Source of the DNA: Algisphaera agarilytica
GTDB taxonomy: Bacteria; Planctomycetota; Phycisphaerae; Phycisphaerales; Phycisphaeraceae
Reading direction: 5' to 3'
DNA: 64,000 bases
NCBI RefSeq assembly: GCF_014207595.1
Contig: NZ_JACHGY010000001.1
Coordinates: forward strand, 3,876,212 to 3,940,211
This document shows, piece by piece, positions 27,275 through 35,326 of the stretch (positions within the stretch are counted from its first letter, which is position 1; each line of letters starts with the position of its first letter). The notes below the pieces were generated by a model, which worked only from the letters and a program-made list of their open reading frames with translations, did no database searches and was not told the origin of the DNA. Made by a program: the position numbers and the translations under genes.

Positions 27275-27934
27275 GTGAAACAATCAAGACGAAGGGGCGT
27301 CCGCCGCCCCCGGCACCACTACTGGCCAAGTGAAGACATCCGACACATCGACGACATCCCACCGGGCACGCCCACCGTGCTGTATTGCCGCGTGAGCGGC
27401 TCCCGCCAAGACCCGGAGCCGCAAACGCAAGATCTAATCCAAGCGGCCGCCGCCGCAGGATTGCCCGTGGTGGGCGAGCGGTGCCACACCGGCCCAGCGG
27501 GCGAGGCGTTGGCCGCAATACGCGAGGCGGCGATCCTGGCGGCCGAGCACGGCGGCGTGGTGTTGGCGACGGGGACGACCCGCTTTGCCCGTGCCGCCGC
27601 GTGGCAGACCGGCGAGCAGGACAACGTGCGGGCAGGCCAGCACACCATCAAGGAAGTATGCGAAGCCGCCGGGGTGCCGCTGGTGACGGTGCTGCACCCG
27701 GATACCCCACCGCGTGAAGAACGCGAGTACCACGCCCGGTTAGGACGCACCGCGAAGCCACCCGCCGGGCGAACACCGAATAAGCGACCGGGATATAAGA
27801 AGCGGCGGCGCTTGAAGCTACTGCCCCGCGTGCTACGCATGCGGCTGGATGGTTACAGCAACCGGGGGATAGGACGCGAACTTGGGGTGGCGGAAAAAAC
27901 GGTCCGTGATTGGCTAAAACGATGCGACGCATGA
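27275..27934 (+). CDS. Divergent serine recombinase (resolvase-like) with C-terminal helix-turn-helix
   Basis: The start is the GTG at 27275 with AAGGAAG four bases upstream (219 residues). Residues about 30-150 look like a serine-recombinase domain: TVLYCRVSGSRQDPEPQTQ holds the catalytic Ser in RVS. In the later motif, where most relatives have DRLxR, this protein has TTRFAR, so the Asp is missing while both Arg remain. After a basic linker (KKRRRLK) comes a helix-turn-helix (YSNRGIGRELGVAEKTVRDWLKR). It could resolve or invert element DNA, or act only as a regulator. Confidence 0.7.
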   Translation: MKQSRRRGVRRPRHHYWPSEDIRHIDDIPPGTPTVLYCRVSGSRQDPEPQTQDLIQAAAAAGLPVVGERCHTGPAGEALAAIREAAILAAEHGGVVLATGTTRFARAAAWQTGEQDNVRAGQHTIKEVCEAAGVPLVTVLHPDTPPREEREYHARLGRTAKPPAGRTPNKRPGYKKRRRLKLLPRVLRMRLDGYSNRGIGRELGVAEKTVRDWLKRCDA

Positions 27935-27983
27935 CTGCGGGGATTTTGCCCGCGAGTTCACATGACGAACATAGGTAAATGCC

Positions 27984-28063
27984 GCAAATATTTGCAATAG
28001 CTTGCGTTACTACACCTGTGGCTTGGCCTATGCTAGGCGGTATGTCCTAACAGCCAGTACTGG
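27984..28063. promoter_or_regulatory. Palindromes upstream of the methyltransferase gene
   Basis: GCAAATATTTGC (27984-27995) and CCAGTACTGG (28054-28063) are perfect palindromes in the 225-base gap before the methyltransferase. They could be operators for the restriction-modification genes or crossover sites for the neighbouring recombinase. No protein gene is seen in the gap. Confidence 0.4.
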
Positions 28064-28159
28064 CCCGGCTAGCTTGCCAGCCCTACGCACCACCCATATA
28101 GTGCTGTGTAGCCAATTTTCTGACTCCATGTGAAATTATCTGTTTACGGCAAGGAAGCC

Positions 28160-29251
28160 ATGGCCTCAAAATACAAAGTAATTGACCTATTTGCCGGAGC
28201 CGGGGGACTGAGCCTTGGCTTTCGCCAAGCTGGGTTTGAGGCTGTTTTTGCTGTTGAGAAAGAGCCCGACTTCGCGAAGACCTATGCCGAGAATTTTGGC
28301 AGCCACATCGTCGCCTCTAGTATCGAGGACGTTGTTGCTTCGGGTATTTGTCCCAAGGCGGATATCGTTGTTGGCGGGCCACCATGCCAGGGGTTCTCAA
28401 ACCTCACGGGCAATAAACGTTCTGATCCTAGACGCAAGCTTTGGCAGTATTTCATGGACGTCGTAGAGTCGTCCGACTGCAAGGTTTTTGTGTGTGAAAA
28501 TGTGCCAAACATGCTTACCTCGGCGGAGGGTACCGCACTCATACGGAGGGCACGTAAACTTGGATTCCATGTCACCGATGACAGCATGGGTGTTTTGCTA
28601 GCGAGCGAGTATGGCACACCGCAGAATAGGCGACGGTGCATAATCATCGGTTCAAAGCTAGGGCCTACCAAACTACCAAAACCAAATGGTGAGAAGCGAA
28701 CGGTGCGGGACGCATTTCAGTCGATTCCTTTAAAGCCTATTCACAAAGATCTGCATGCAACTCCTGCTAGCGGATCTGACTTGCACATTGCCCGTAACCC
28801 CACAGAGCTTTCACTCAAGCGATACAAACTAATTCCACCCGGTGGCAACCGGTTTGATTTACAACGGTTGGCACCCGAACTAACTCCGGGCTGCTGGATA
28901 CGTAAAACATCCGGAGGCACGGACCTGTTTGGACGCCTTGAGTACGACGGCCCTGCACGCTGCACAATCAGAACAGAGTTCTATAAACCCGAAAAGGGTA
29001 GGTACCTCCACCCGAAAGCTGACCGACCTATCACACATTGGGAAGCCTCACGCCTACAAGGTTTCCCCGATGACTTTCGATGGCATGGAACCAAAATTCG
29101 AATCGCGATACAAATCGGTAATGCTGTACCACCTCCACTAGCGAAGGCAATCGCCGAGAACGTTAAGAAGCATCTTCGCGAATTCAAACATAGACCAACG
29201 TCACGCCCAGCAAAGGCTGATCTAAGGCAGCTTTCATTGCTTCCTAGCTAA
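28160..29251 (+). CDS. DNA (cytosine-5) methyltransferase
   Basis: The 363-residue enzyme starts at ATG 28160 after an AAGGAAG site. It has the ordered C5-methyltransferase motifs: DLFAGAGGLSLGF (I, SAM), GGPPCQGFS (IV, catalytic Cys), ENVPNM (VI), QNRRR (VIII) and GNAVPPPLAKAI (X), with a target-recognition region between VIII and X. It probably protects DNA from the HNH endonuclease encoded tail to tail with it (8-base overlap). GC content is well below that of the host genes, a sign of transfer. Confidence 0.93.
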   Translation: MASKYKVIDLFAGAGGLSLGFRQAGFEAVFAVEKEPDFAKTYAENFGSHIVASSIEDVVASGICPKADIVVGGPPCQGFSNLTGNKRSDPRRKLWQYFMDVVESSDCKVFVCENVPNMLTSAEGTALIRRARKLGFHVTDDSMGVLLASEYGTPQNRRRCIIIGSKLGPTKLPKPNGEKRTVRDAFQSIPLKPIHKDLHATPASGSDLHIARNPTELSLKRYKLIPPGGNRFDLQRLAPELTPGCWIRKTSGGTDLFGRLEYDGPARCTIRTEFYKPEKGRYLHPKADRPITHWEASRLQGFPDDFRWHGTKIRIAIQIGNAVPPPLAKAIAENVKKHLREFKHRPTSRPAKADLRQLSLLPS

Positions 29252-30053
29252 GCGACTTTGATCCACGCTTTTGAGCGGACTTGGCAATTTCCGCCTTGAT
29301 ATTCGCTGGCCATGGCCTAGAAGAAATAAGCTGATACGCGAAACGTGCGGCTCCGCTTTCACCCTTCGCCCGCACAGATTTTACTTCCCAACCAAGGTCG
29401 CGTAGCTCGCGAAGCCGACGAGTCCATTCATCATCTTGCCCAACAATCTCAAGCAAACGGCGTGGAACTATCTGTCCATCAAAAGCCTTAAGTAGTTCGC
29501 CGAGTCGCTGTATCGGTAGCTCGAAATTCATGCATTTACGCATGAGGTCTGCGTCAAGCGACGCAAAGAAATCCTTCTTTCCACCATTACATTCTTCGCA
29601 TAGGGCTTCGAGGTTTTCAATATCATTTGATCCACCCCAGTTGCGAGGGACCTTGTGATCTACAACTAGCTTAACTCCGTCTTCTTTAACAGTCAGTCCG
29701 CACATTTGGCATCTCCGCCCTGCTCTATGCATGACTTCTGCACGGTCCTTAGCACTAATCGAGTGTGGCTGCTTGTGCTCAAGCGTCGGCTCAATTGATT
29801 CAAGGGCATAGAGAAACTGACGATTTCGACGCCCTTCAACACGTCGAGCGTTCCAGCCCGCATCTCTTAGTTCTTGTATCCGTTTCCGGAGTTGTTGCTG
29901 CTCATGAGGCTCGAACCCCATTACGGCACGGATTTCATTTAGCGTTACGGGCTGGGCAACACCCAAACTGATAAAAGCTCGAAGTAGTGTTTGGTGAAAC
30001 GGGCCAAGACGCTCTTCTGCAAGATTCGGAATCGGAATTGAATTCAAGTCCAC
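29244..30053 (-). CDS. HNH endonuclease, likely type II restriction enzyme
   Basis: The 269-residue protein has a central HNH domain (about 107-170) with a zinc knuckle CQMCG..CEEC and the active-site stretch VVDHKVPRNWGGSNDIENL. On each side lies a similar winged-helix-like unit: RKRIQELRDAGWNARRVEG near 57-75 and RRLRELRDLGWEVKSVRA near 215-232. Its location facing a cytosine methyltransferase and overlapping it by 8 bases marks the pair as a restriction-modification system. The recognition sequence is not predictable from this view. It is the only minus-strand gene of the element. Confidence 0.85.
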   Translation of the reverse strand: MDLNSIPIPNLAEERLGPFHQTLLRAFISLGVAQPVTLNEIRAVMGFEPHEQQQLRKRIQELRDAGWNARRVEGRRNRQFLYALESIEPTLEHKQPHSISAKDRAEVMHRAGRRCQMCGLTVKEDGVKLVVDHKVPRNWGGSNDIENLEALCEECNGGKKDFFASLDADLMRKCMNFELPIQRLGELLKAFDGQIVPRRLLEIVGQDDEWTRRLRELRDLGWEVKSVRAKGESGAARFAYQLISSRPWPANIKAEIAKSAQKRGSKSLS

Positions 30054-30176
30054 ACGAATAAGATAATCGATGCATTAGAGTTGCGAGTGGCGGATGAGCC
30101 GCTTTTCAAAACAATCTCTATATTTCTTTAAATATCTCCTAAACAAGGAGTTGCGACGCCTATTCGTTGCCGTACA

Positions 30177-30214
30177 GTGCGGGTGTAACGAACGCGGCAT
30201 GTTGCCGCACACCC
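30177..30214 (+). promoter_or_regulatory. Leader hairpins before the H1-like gene
   Basis: GGGTGT (30181-30186) pairs with ACACCC (30209-30214) around an inner hairpin GCGGCA-tgt-TGCCGC. An alternative pairing GTGCGG/CCGCAC overlaps it. A ribosome site AAAGGAG follows. A similar arrangement precedes the gene at 31566. Confidence 0.5.
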
Positions 30215-30235
30215 CCAACGCCAAAGGAGACCACC

Positions 30236-30589
30236 ATGGCAACCGCAACGAAGAAGACGACCGCAGCGACCACAACCGCGAATAAGAAGGCGACGGCGAA
30301 ACAAACCGCACCGGTAGATGAGCAACCGACGGCCGCCAAGCCCAAACCGAGGAAGCCCAAGGCCCCCGGCGTACAGGCGAAGGTGACCCGGCCCTACCTC
30401 GCCGGGCAGATCATCGCCAAGCACGGTTTGGCCGCGGGTGTGACCCCGGCCATGGTGGCCGAGTTGAACGAGGCGTACGGCAAGCCGAACGACGTTGAAT
30501 CTGCCTTCTGCCTGAAGAATGCCCACCACGCCATCCGTGGTGCGACCGGCCTAGCCGAAGACCAAGCGTACGAGGACGCAGCTAGCTGA
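30236..30589 (+). CDS. Small basic histone-H1-like protein
   Basis: The 117-residue protein starts MATATKKTTAATTT and its first about 55 residues are Lys/Ala/Thr/Pro rich, like bacterial H1-type DNA-condensing proteins. The C-terminal about 60 residues (KVTRPYLAGQIIAKHGLAAG to RGATGLAED) look like a small helical domain I do not recognise. AAAGGAG lies seven bases before the ATG. It may bind element DNA or help its packaging; this is inferred. Confidence 0.65.
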   Translation: MATATKKTTAATTTANKKATAKQTAPVDEQPTAAKPKPRKPKAPGVQAKVTRPYLAGQIIAKHGLAAGVTPAMVAELNEAYGKPNDVESAFCLKNAHHAIRGATGLAEDQAYEDAAS

Positions 30590-30640
30590 ATACCAAACGC
30601 CCCGGCACGGCGGGCCGCAACACCCGGTTACAATTACGTG

Positions 30641-31114
30641 ATGCTCAGATACGCCGCATTTGCGTTTGCCTTCTTGTTATCTACCTCGACTCAGGCCGAC
30701 ACTCTGACCGGCCGTGTCGTGGGCGTGAGTGACGGCGACACGATTACCATCCTGATTGATAAAGAAGAAGTAAAAATCCGCCTTGAAGGCATAGACGCCC
30801 CCGAGACGGGGCAGGCATTTGGTACGCAAGCTAAGAAGGCATTGTCCGATCAAGTATTTGGCGAGGATGTTGCCGTCGTTGTTACCGATACCGACCGCTA
30901 CCAACGCAAGATCGGCAGGGTGTACGTGAAAGTGAGAGGCAAGACCCGCGACATCAATCTCGCTATGGTCGCGGCGGGCATGGCCTGGCACTACACCGCC
31001 TATAGTGACGACCCCGAACTGGCCGAAGCCGAAGAAACTGCGAGGAAGAAACGCCGAGGCCTATGGCGTGATCCGGACCCGATGCCGCCGTGGGAGTGGC
31101 GGAAACAGAACTAA
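30641..31114 (+). CDS. Exported SNase-like (thermonuclease) nuclease
   Basis: The 157-residue protein starts with a signal peptide (LRYAAFAFAFLLSTSTQA) followed by a staphylococcal-nuclease domain. Visible family motifs are VVGVSDGDTITI, KIRLEGIDAPETGQAFG and TDRYQRKIGRVYV, which hold the calcium Asp residues and the catalytic Arg/Glu. It should cut DNA and RNA outside the cytoplasm. The ATG at 30641 is preferred over an overlapping GTG one codon before. Confidence 0.9.
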   Translation: MLRYAAFAFAFLLSTSTQADTLTGRVVGVSDGDTITILIDKEEVKIRLEGIDAPETGQAFGTQAKKALSDQVFGEDVAVVVTDTDRYQRKIGRVYVKVRGKTRDINLAMVAAGMAWHYTAYSDDPELAEAEETARKKRRGLWRDPDPMPPWEWRKQN

Positions 31115-31516
31115 TCTTGCTAGGTTAATCACCTCTCCTGACACCATTGTTAGCACCGGCCATGCCCCGCCCCGCGGCGGGGAATGTCATCCCCCTGCAT
31201 GCCCTTACACCCCTCTTATCAACTAGACGGCCCGCGAGCCCAAGCCGGGGACCGACGCGGCAGGTGGCCGACAGGCCCACGAGAGAACGCGACCCCTAAC
31301 AAAGCGACCATTGCCGGGGCAACCTCCACCCATCACCGCGAAATACAAGTGAAACGAGGGATGATTTTGCGGCTTGCTATCGCGTCGGCGCTAGATTTTT
31401 CCAAATTAGTGAAAACTTTTTTACCGCGAGCCACAGTATGGGGTTACGTGCCGAAATGATGCCCAAAACATTGAAATCAGAAAAAGGAAACTTCGACTCA
31501 CATCGAATCTGTATAT
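31115..31516. other. Gene-poor stretch inside the element
   Basis: No convincing protein gene lies here. The first half is GC-rich with short hairpins (CCCCGCCCCGCGGCGGGG near 31163). The second half, from about 31360, is AT-rich and includes TTTTTTACC runs, suggesting a promoter or origin-like region. GGCGCTAGATTTTTCCAAAT at 31387-31406 resembles the attP arm but with an extra base and two changes. Confidence 0.45.
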
Positions 31517-31548
31517 GGCGGGTGTGTTATGCCCGCCGAGAGACACCC
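31517..31548 (+). promoter_or_regulatory. Leader hairpins before the gene at 31566
   Basis: GGCGGG (31517-31522) pairs with CCCGCC (31532-31537); GGGTGT (31520-31525) can instead pair with ACACCC (31543-31548). The two pairings exclude each other. A ribosome site AAGGAG follows, as in the leader at 30177. Confidence 0.5.
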
Positions 31549-31565
31549 TAACAAGGAGACAGACG

Positions 31566-31898
31566 ATGAGACGTGGTGACAGTGAATATGACGAGTACGA
31601 AGAGCACAAGATTCAGACTTTCGATGATTATTTGGCCATGCTCCGCCGGAGCTACCACCTGATGCGGAAGTTGAATCATAGCGATCCCAACGAAGAAGCC
31701 GTGAGGCGAAGAGTGGCTACGGCAGTGAGTTTCATTGTGGAAGAAATCTACGTATGGAACCTGCAAGCCTCCGGGTGGGACACCGTAGGCGACGCTGTGA
31801 AGGCCCTTGTCCCGCCCCCTTATGGGAACCCGGAATGCATGTGGGCACTCGAAGAGGTAAATCCCGAGAGAGGCCAAGCGAGCAGCCCGAGGGCGTAG
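31566..31898 (+). CDS. Hypothetical 110-residue element protein
   Basis: The start ATG follows AAGGAG by seven bases. The protein is acidic at its N terminus (GDSEYDEYEEHK) and mainly helical in the middle, with no motif I recognise. Its leader resembles that of the H1-like gene, which suggests shared control. No function is proposed. Confidence 0.6.
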   Translation: MRRGDSEYDEYEEHKIQTFDDYLAMLRRSYHLMRKLNHSDPNEEAVRRRVATAVSFIVEEIYVWNLQASGWDTVGDAVKALVPPPYGNPECMWALEEVNPERGQASSPRA

Positions 31899-32081
31899 TA
31901 CACACCCCAGCCCCGACGCACCCCCTACCCCCGGCCCGCATACGCATACGGATTGAATGTACGTTTAGGGTGCGAGGCGATTAAGCCAAAAAAACGCCCC
32001 TAGAGCCGCCGCTGCGCCCTTACATCAAGTAACACCACACCCGTACCCTTACCGGCACACCCCTAACCACGAGGTAATGCC

Positions 32082-32672
32082 ATGCAAAAGAAGGTTGCGG
32101 TTTATATCCGCGTGAGCACCACCGGGCAGAACGAAGCGGGCCAACGCGAGGCGATAACCGCGTGGCTCAAAAATCATGGTCACGACATACTCATGGTCAC
32201 TTGGCACGTGGAACGCTACACAGGGACGACAACCACCCGTCCCGCGTTAGACCAACTACAGGCCGCCATCTTTAGGGGCGAGCACGAGATGGTGGTGACA
32301 TGGCGTTTAGATCGCCTAAGCCGCAAACAGCGTGACGGAATCAACCTCCTTGCCAACTGGTGTGACGCGGGCGTACGCGTTGTTTCAATTAGCCAACAGC
32401 TTGACCTTAGCGGTGCGACCGGCCGCCTGATAGCCGGGGTGCTGTTTGCCGTGGCCGAGATGGAATTAGAGACGATGCGGGAGCGACAGAGGGTAGGAAT
32501 TGAGGCAGCAAAGCAGCGAGGCGTATACCAAGGACGCGTACCCGGCACCACTAAGGCGAAGCCCACCCGTGCCGCCGAGCTACGCGACCGGGGGCTAACG
32601 CAGGAGGAGATTGCAACGGCTCTTGGCGTGAGCCGGACGACCGTAAATCGATACCTAAGAAAGGTTGGCTAG
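32082..32672 (+). CDS. Small serine recombinase (resolvase/invertase)
   Basis: The 196-residue protein is a complete member of the small serine recombinase family. VAVYIRVSTTGQNEAGQ holds the catalytic Ser, TWRLDRLSRKQRD the DRLxR active-site Arg residues, and a helix E region (GVLFAVAEMELETMRERQRVG) leads to a C-terminal helix-turn-helix (LTQEEIATALGVSRTTVNRYL). It probably resolves dimers or inverts a segment of the element. It lies 92 bases before the TerS-like gene. Confidence 0.9.
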   Translation: MQKKVAVYIRVSTTGQNEAGQREAITAWLKNHGHDILMVTWHVERYTGTTTTRPALDQLQAAIFRGEHEMVVTWRLDRLSRKQRDGINLLANWCDAGVRVVSISQQLDLSGATGRLIAGVLFAVAEMELETMRERQRVGIEAAKQRGVYQGRVPGTTKAKPTRAAELRDRGLTQEEIATALGVSRTTVNRYLRKVG

Positions 32673-32764
32673 GGACTCTACACCCCATGCGACCTCCCGT
32701 AAGCTCGCGGCGATACCGCACCAATAGGCCGCCGATGCCCCAACGTTCGGGCATAGATAGGCAA

Positions 32765-33139
32765 ATGATCATGCCCACCAAACGCAAAGACATCACTGCG
32801 ACCTTCAAACCCATGTTTTGGGATGACCTAGATGGTCGCACCGGCACCGCCCCAAACATCCGCGACCGGTACATGACGCTAAAGGCGGACGCGGGGGCCG
32901 TGAGCCGCCAACGCGACATCCTTTGCCAGCGTGCGGTGTTTATGTGCGTGTGCCTCGAAACAATGGAGTGTGAGGCGGTGGCCACGGGCAAGTTCGACGC
33001 CGGGGTCTACACGCAGATGAGCAACGCTCTCCTCGGCTTACTCAAAGCCCTTGGCCTTGAACGCCACGTGAAGAAGGCGGGCGGCCTCAAGGACTACATC
33101 CGCGAGCGGCAGGCCGAAGCCGAGGAGGTAGCCGCGTGA
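32765..33139 (+). CDS. Phage terminase small-subunit-like protein
   Basis: The 124-residue helical protein overlaps the TerL gene start by 4 bases (GTGA), the usual terS-terL arrangement. It ends in GLERHVKKAGGLKDYIRERQ, resembling the C-terminal region of several small phage proteins that precede TerL. Similarity is weak, so the call leans on position, size and coupling. TerS normally binds phage DNA and directs TerL. ATG 32771 is an alternative start. Confidence 0.6.
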   Translation: MIMPTKRKDITATFKPMFWDDLDGRTGTAPNIRDRYMTLKADAGAVSRQRDILCQRAVFMCVCLETMECEAVATGKFDAGVYTQMSNALLGLLKALGLERHVKKAGGLKDYIRERQAEAEEVAA

Positions 33140-34557
33140 ACATCATCGAAGCCATCAAAGACCCGCAACTATTCCGGCATTGGCTTGCCCCGGATGGAAA
33201 CCTCCGGAGTTGGCAACCGTGGCTTGCGGCATTGCGTTCGCTCTACCACATCCCAGGCAAAGGTAAACACGGTGCCCGCCTCGCCGCCCAGGCCACCGGG
33301 CATAGCCCGAGTGTGATTAACACATACGCCCCCTACGACGTGGGCCTATTCCTTACCGGCCGCCGCTCCGGCAAGAGCCGCATCGCCGCCGTGATTGCCG
33401 CGTATGAGGCCGTATTGGCGGGGCACCAAAAGAAGCTGGCCCCCGGCGAGGTTGGCGTGGTGCCGGTGCTGGCCCCCACCATGAAGCAGGGCCGGATCGT
33501 AAAAGGCTATCTCCGGGCGATCTTCGATCTACCCCTCCTACAGGGTGAGCTTGCAACCGAAACGGCCGAAGGCTTCACCCTACACGATGGTACGCGGATC
33601 GAGATCATGGCCGGTGATTACCGGAAGGTTCGTGGCTACACGCTCCTTGCCGCCATCATCGATGAAGCCGCGTTCTTCCAATATGAAGACACGGCGAAGG
33701 TGAACGACACGGAGTTGGTGCGTGCCCTACGGCCTAGCCTTGCCACCACGCAGGGGAAGTTGATTGCAATCACCAGCCCGTACGCACGGAAGGGTTGGTG
33801 TTGGTATGCCTACCGCACCTACCACGGAAGCCATGCCCGCACATGCTCGGCCGCCCTCATTTGGCAGGCCCCAAGTCGCACGATGAACCCCACCCTCCCG
33901 CAGAAGGTGGTGGATGATGCGTTGCGAGAAGACTACGCAGCGGCCAAGAGTGAATACCTCGCCGAGTTCCGCGACGACGTGGCCGCATACGTGGACCGCA
34001 GCGTGGTTGAAGCCGCCACCGACGCGGGAACACCCGAGCGATTGCCCCGGCCCCACACCGCCTACACCGCGTTTGCCGACCTGAGCGGGGGCCGCAACGA
34101 CGACGCGGCGTTGGCCATCGCCCACAAGGAGGGTGAGCGGGTCATCATCGACTACGCCCGCCAGTGGCGGCCCCCGCACAACCCCACCACGGTTATTGAG
34201 GACATGGCCGCTGAGCTACGGCGTTACGGCATACGGCGTTGCACCGGCGACAACTACGCGGCCGAGTTTGTCGCCGGTGCGTTCCGTGCCAACGGCATCA
34301 CCTACAAACGTGCCCCGCTTCCAAAGTCCGGGCTCTACATGGAATTTCTGCCCCGGCTCACCTCCGGCCTTATCACGCTGCCCGCCAACCCCGTGCTGGC
34401 CGAGCAGCTTTGCAACCTTGAGCGGCGAACCCGTGCGGGGGGCCGCGACATCATCGACCACCCCCCGGGCGGCCACGACGACCTGGCTAACGCCGTTGCG
34501 GGCGTAGCCACCACCGCCGCTACCCCGGCCCGCCTTGTTGGGGCGTTGGCCATCTAA
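33136..34557 (+). CDS. Phage terminase large subunit (TerL)
   Basis: The 473-residue protein has both TerL domains. The ATPase domain (about 60-260) has Walker A TGRRSGKS and Walker B LLAAIIDEAAFF. The RNase-H-like nuclease domain (about 300-460) has ADLSGGRNDDAALAI with the first Asp, TGDNYAA and the late HDDLANAVAG with the final Asp. TerL cuts DNA and pumps it into a procapsid. No portal, protease or capsid gene follows, which is unusual. It is the largest gene of the element after the integrase. Confidence 0.92.
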   Translation: MNIIEAIKDPQLFRHWLAPDGNLRSWQPWLAALRSLYHIPGKGKHGARLAAQATGHSPSVINTYAPYDVGLFLTGRRSGKSRIAAVIAAYEAVLAGHQKKLAPGEVGVVPVLAPTMKQGRIVKGYLRAIFDLPLLQGELATETAEGFTLHDGTRIEIMAGDYRKVRGYTLLAAIIDEAAFFQYEDTAKVNDTELVRALRPSLATTQGKLIAITSPYARKGWCWYAYRTYHGSHARTCSAALIWQAPSRTMNPTLPQKVVDDALREDYAAAKSEYLAEFRDDVAAYVDRSVVEAATDAGTPERLPRPHTAYTAFADLSGGRNDDAALAIAHKEGERVIIDYARQWRPPHNPTTVIEDMAAELRRYGIRRCTGDNYAAEFVAGAFRANGITYKRAPLPKSGLYMEFLPRLTSGLITLPANPVLAEQLCNLERRTRAGGRDIIDHPPGGHDDLANAVAGVATTAATPARLVGALAI

Positions 34558-34575
34558 CCCCAATGGAGTCCCACC

Positions 34576-35046
34576 ATGATCGAAGACCTGACACCCGGCC
34601 AACGAGTAGCCCGTTTTGACGCCCAGCATGGCCCCGGCGGCGAACGCGATGAGGCTTGGCTCTATTTCCCCGATGGTGCACGCCGCGAGCTGAACCCCAT
34701 GGGTGCCCTGTGCGAGCCGCCCCGGGACGAAGCCGAGCGGTGCCGACTCATCGCCCATTACCACCGCACCATCGTCAACCGCCTTGTGCGGACGTTTGAC
34801 GATAAGAAAACGCTCTACACGGAAAACGCCAGCCAGTACGACCATGAGGAGTGCATGGCGGAACTGAAAAGCCTGAAGGCCGAGATTACGACGGCCCGTG
34901 AGGCGTTGGCGGAAGCCGAGGAAGCCGAGCGGTATGCCCGCACCGGCCGCACCCGCGAGGAGGAGGCCCGCTACCAGCAGATGGAGGCGGACCACGCAGC
35001 GGAACGTGAGCGGCGACGCAAAGAACTCGAAGGGATCAACGTATGA
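34576..35046 (+). CDS. Hypothetical coiled-coil protein of the element
   Basis: The 156-residue protein begins MIEDLTPGQRVARFDAQHG and its C-terminal half (about 95-150) is a long charged helix rich in Glu, Ala and Arg, likely a coiled coil. A ribosome site ATGGAG precedes it, 18 bases after terL. Its stop overlaps the start of the next gene (ATGA), suggesting coupling. Function unknown; a packaging or scaffolding helper is only a guess from position. Confidence 0.65.
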   Translation: MIEDLTPGQRVARFDAQHGPGGERDEAWLYFPDGARRELNPMGALCEPPRDEAERCRLIAHYHRTIVNRLVRTFDDKKTLYTENASQYDHEECMAELKSLKAEITTAREALAEAEEAERYARTGRTREEEARYQQMEADHAAERERRRKELEGINV

Positions 35047-35318
35047 ACACTACCACTAGGAATATACCCATGATGTTTTACGACGACGGTTTGCCACTAC
35101 CGGTTATGAACTTTGGTAACCCGGACCCACGCCCCCCGGCGTGCGGGGCGGATGATGTGGACGACATGCTGCAACTGCCGGTGATGAACTTTACCGGCAA
35201 CGGCGACAAACGCCCCGACACGGGCGAGGTTGGCCAGCAGCACCAAAGCCCCCAGACCACCACGACAAACGCGGCACGCGGCAACGACGGGCTACTCCCG
35301 TTGCCGAGCACGCTGTAA
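35043..35318 (+). CDS. Small element protein with repeated LPVMNF motifs
   Basis: The 91-residue protein has two copies of a short motif, DGLPLPVMNFGN near residue 15 and DMLQLPVMNFTGN near 41, and a shorter DGLLPLPSTL at the very end. Between them the chain is Pro/Asn/Gln/Thr rich and probably disordered. No domain is recognised. The repeats could be binding motifs for a partner protein. It is translationally coupled to the coiled-coil gene. Confidence 0.6.
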   Translation: MNTTTRNIPMMFYDDGLPLPVMNFGNPDPRPPACGADDVDDMLQLPVMNFTGNGDKRPDTGEVGQQHQSPQTTTTNAARGNDGLLPLPSTL

Positions 35319-35326
35319 GCACGAAG

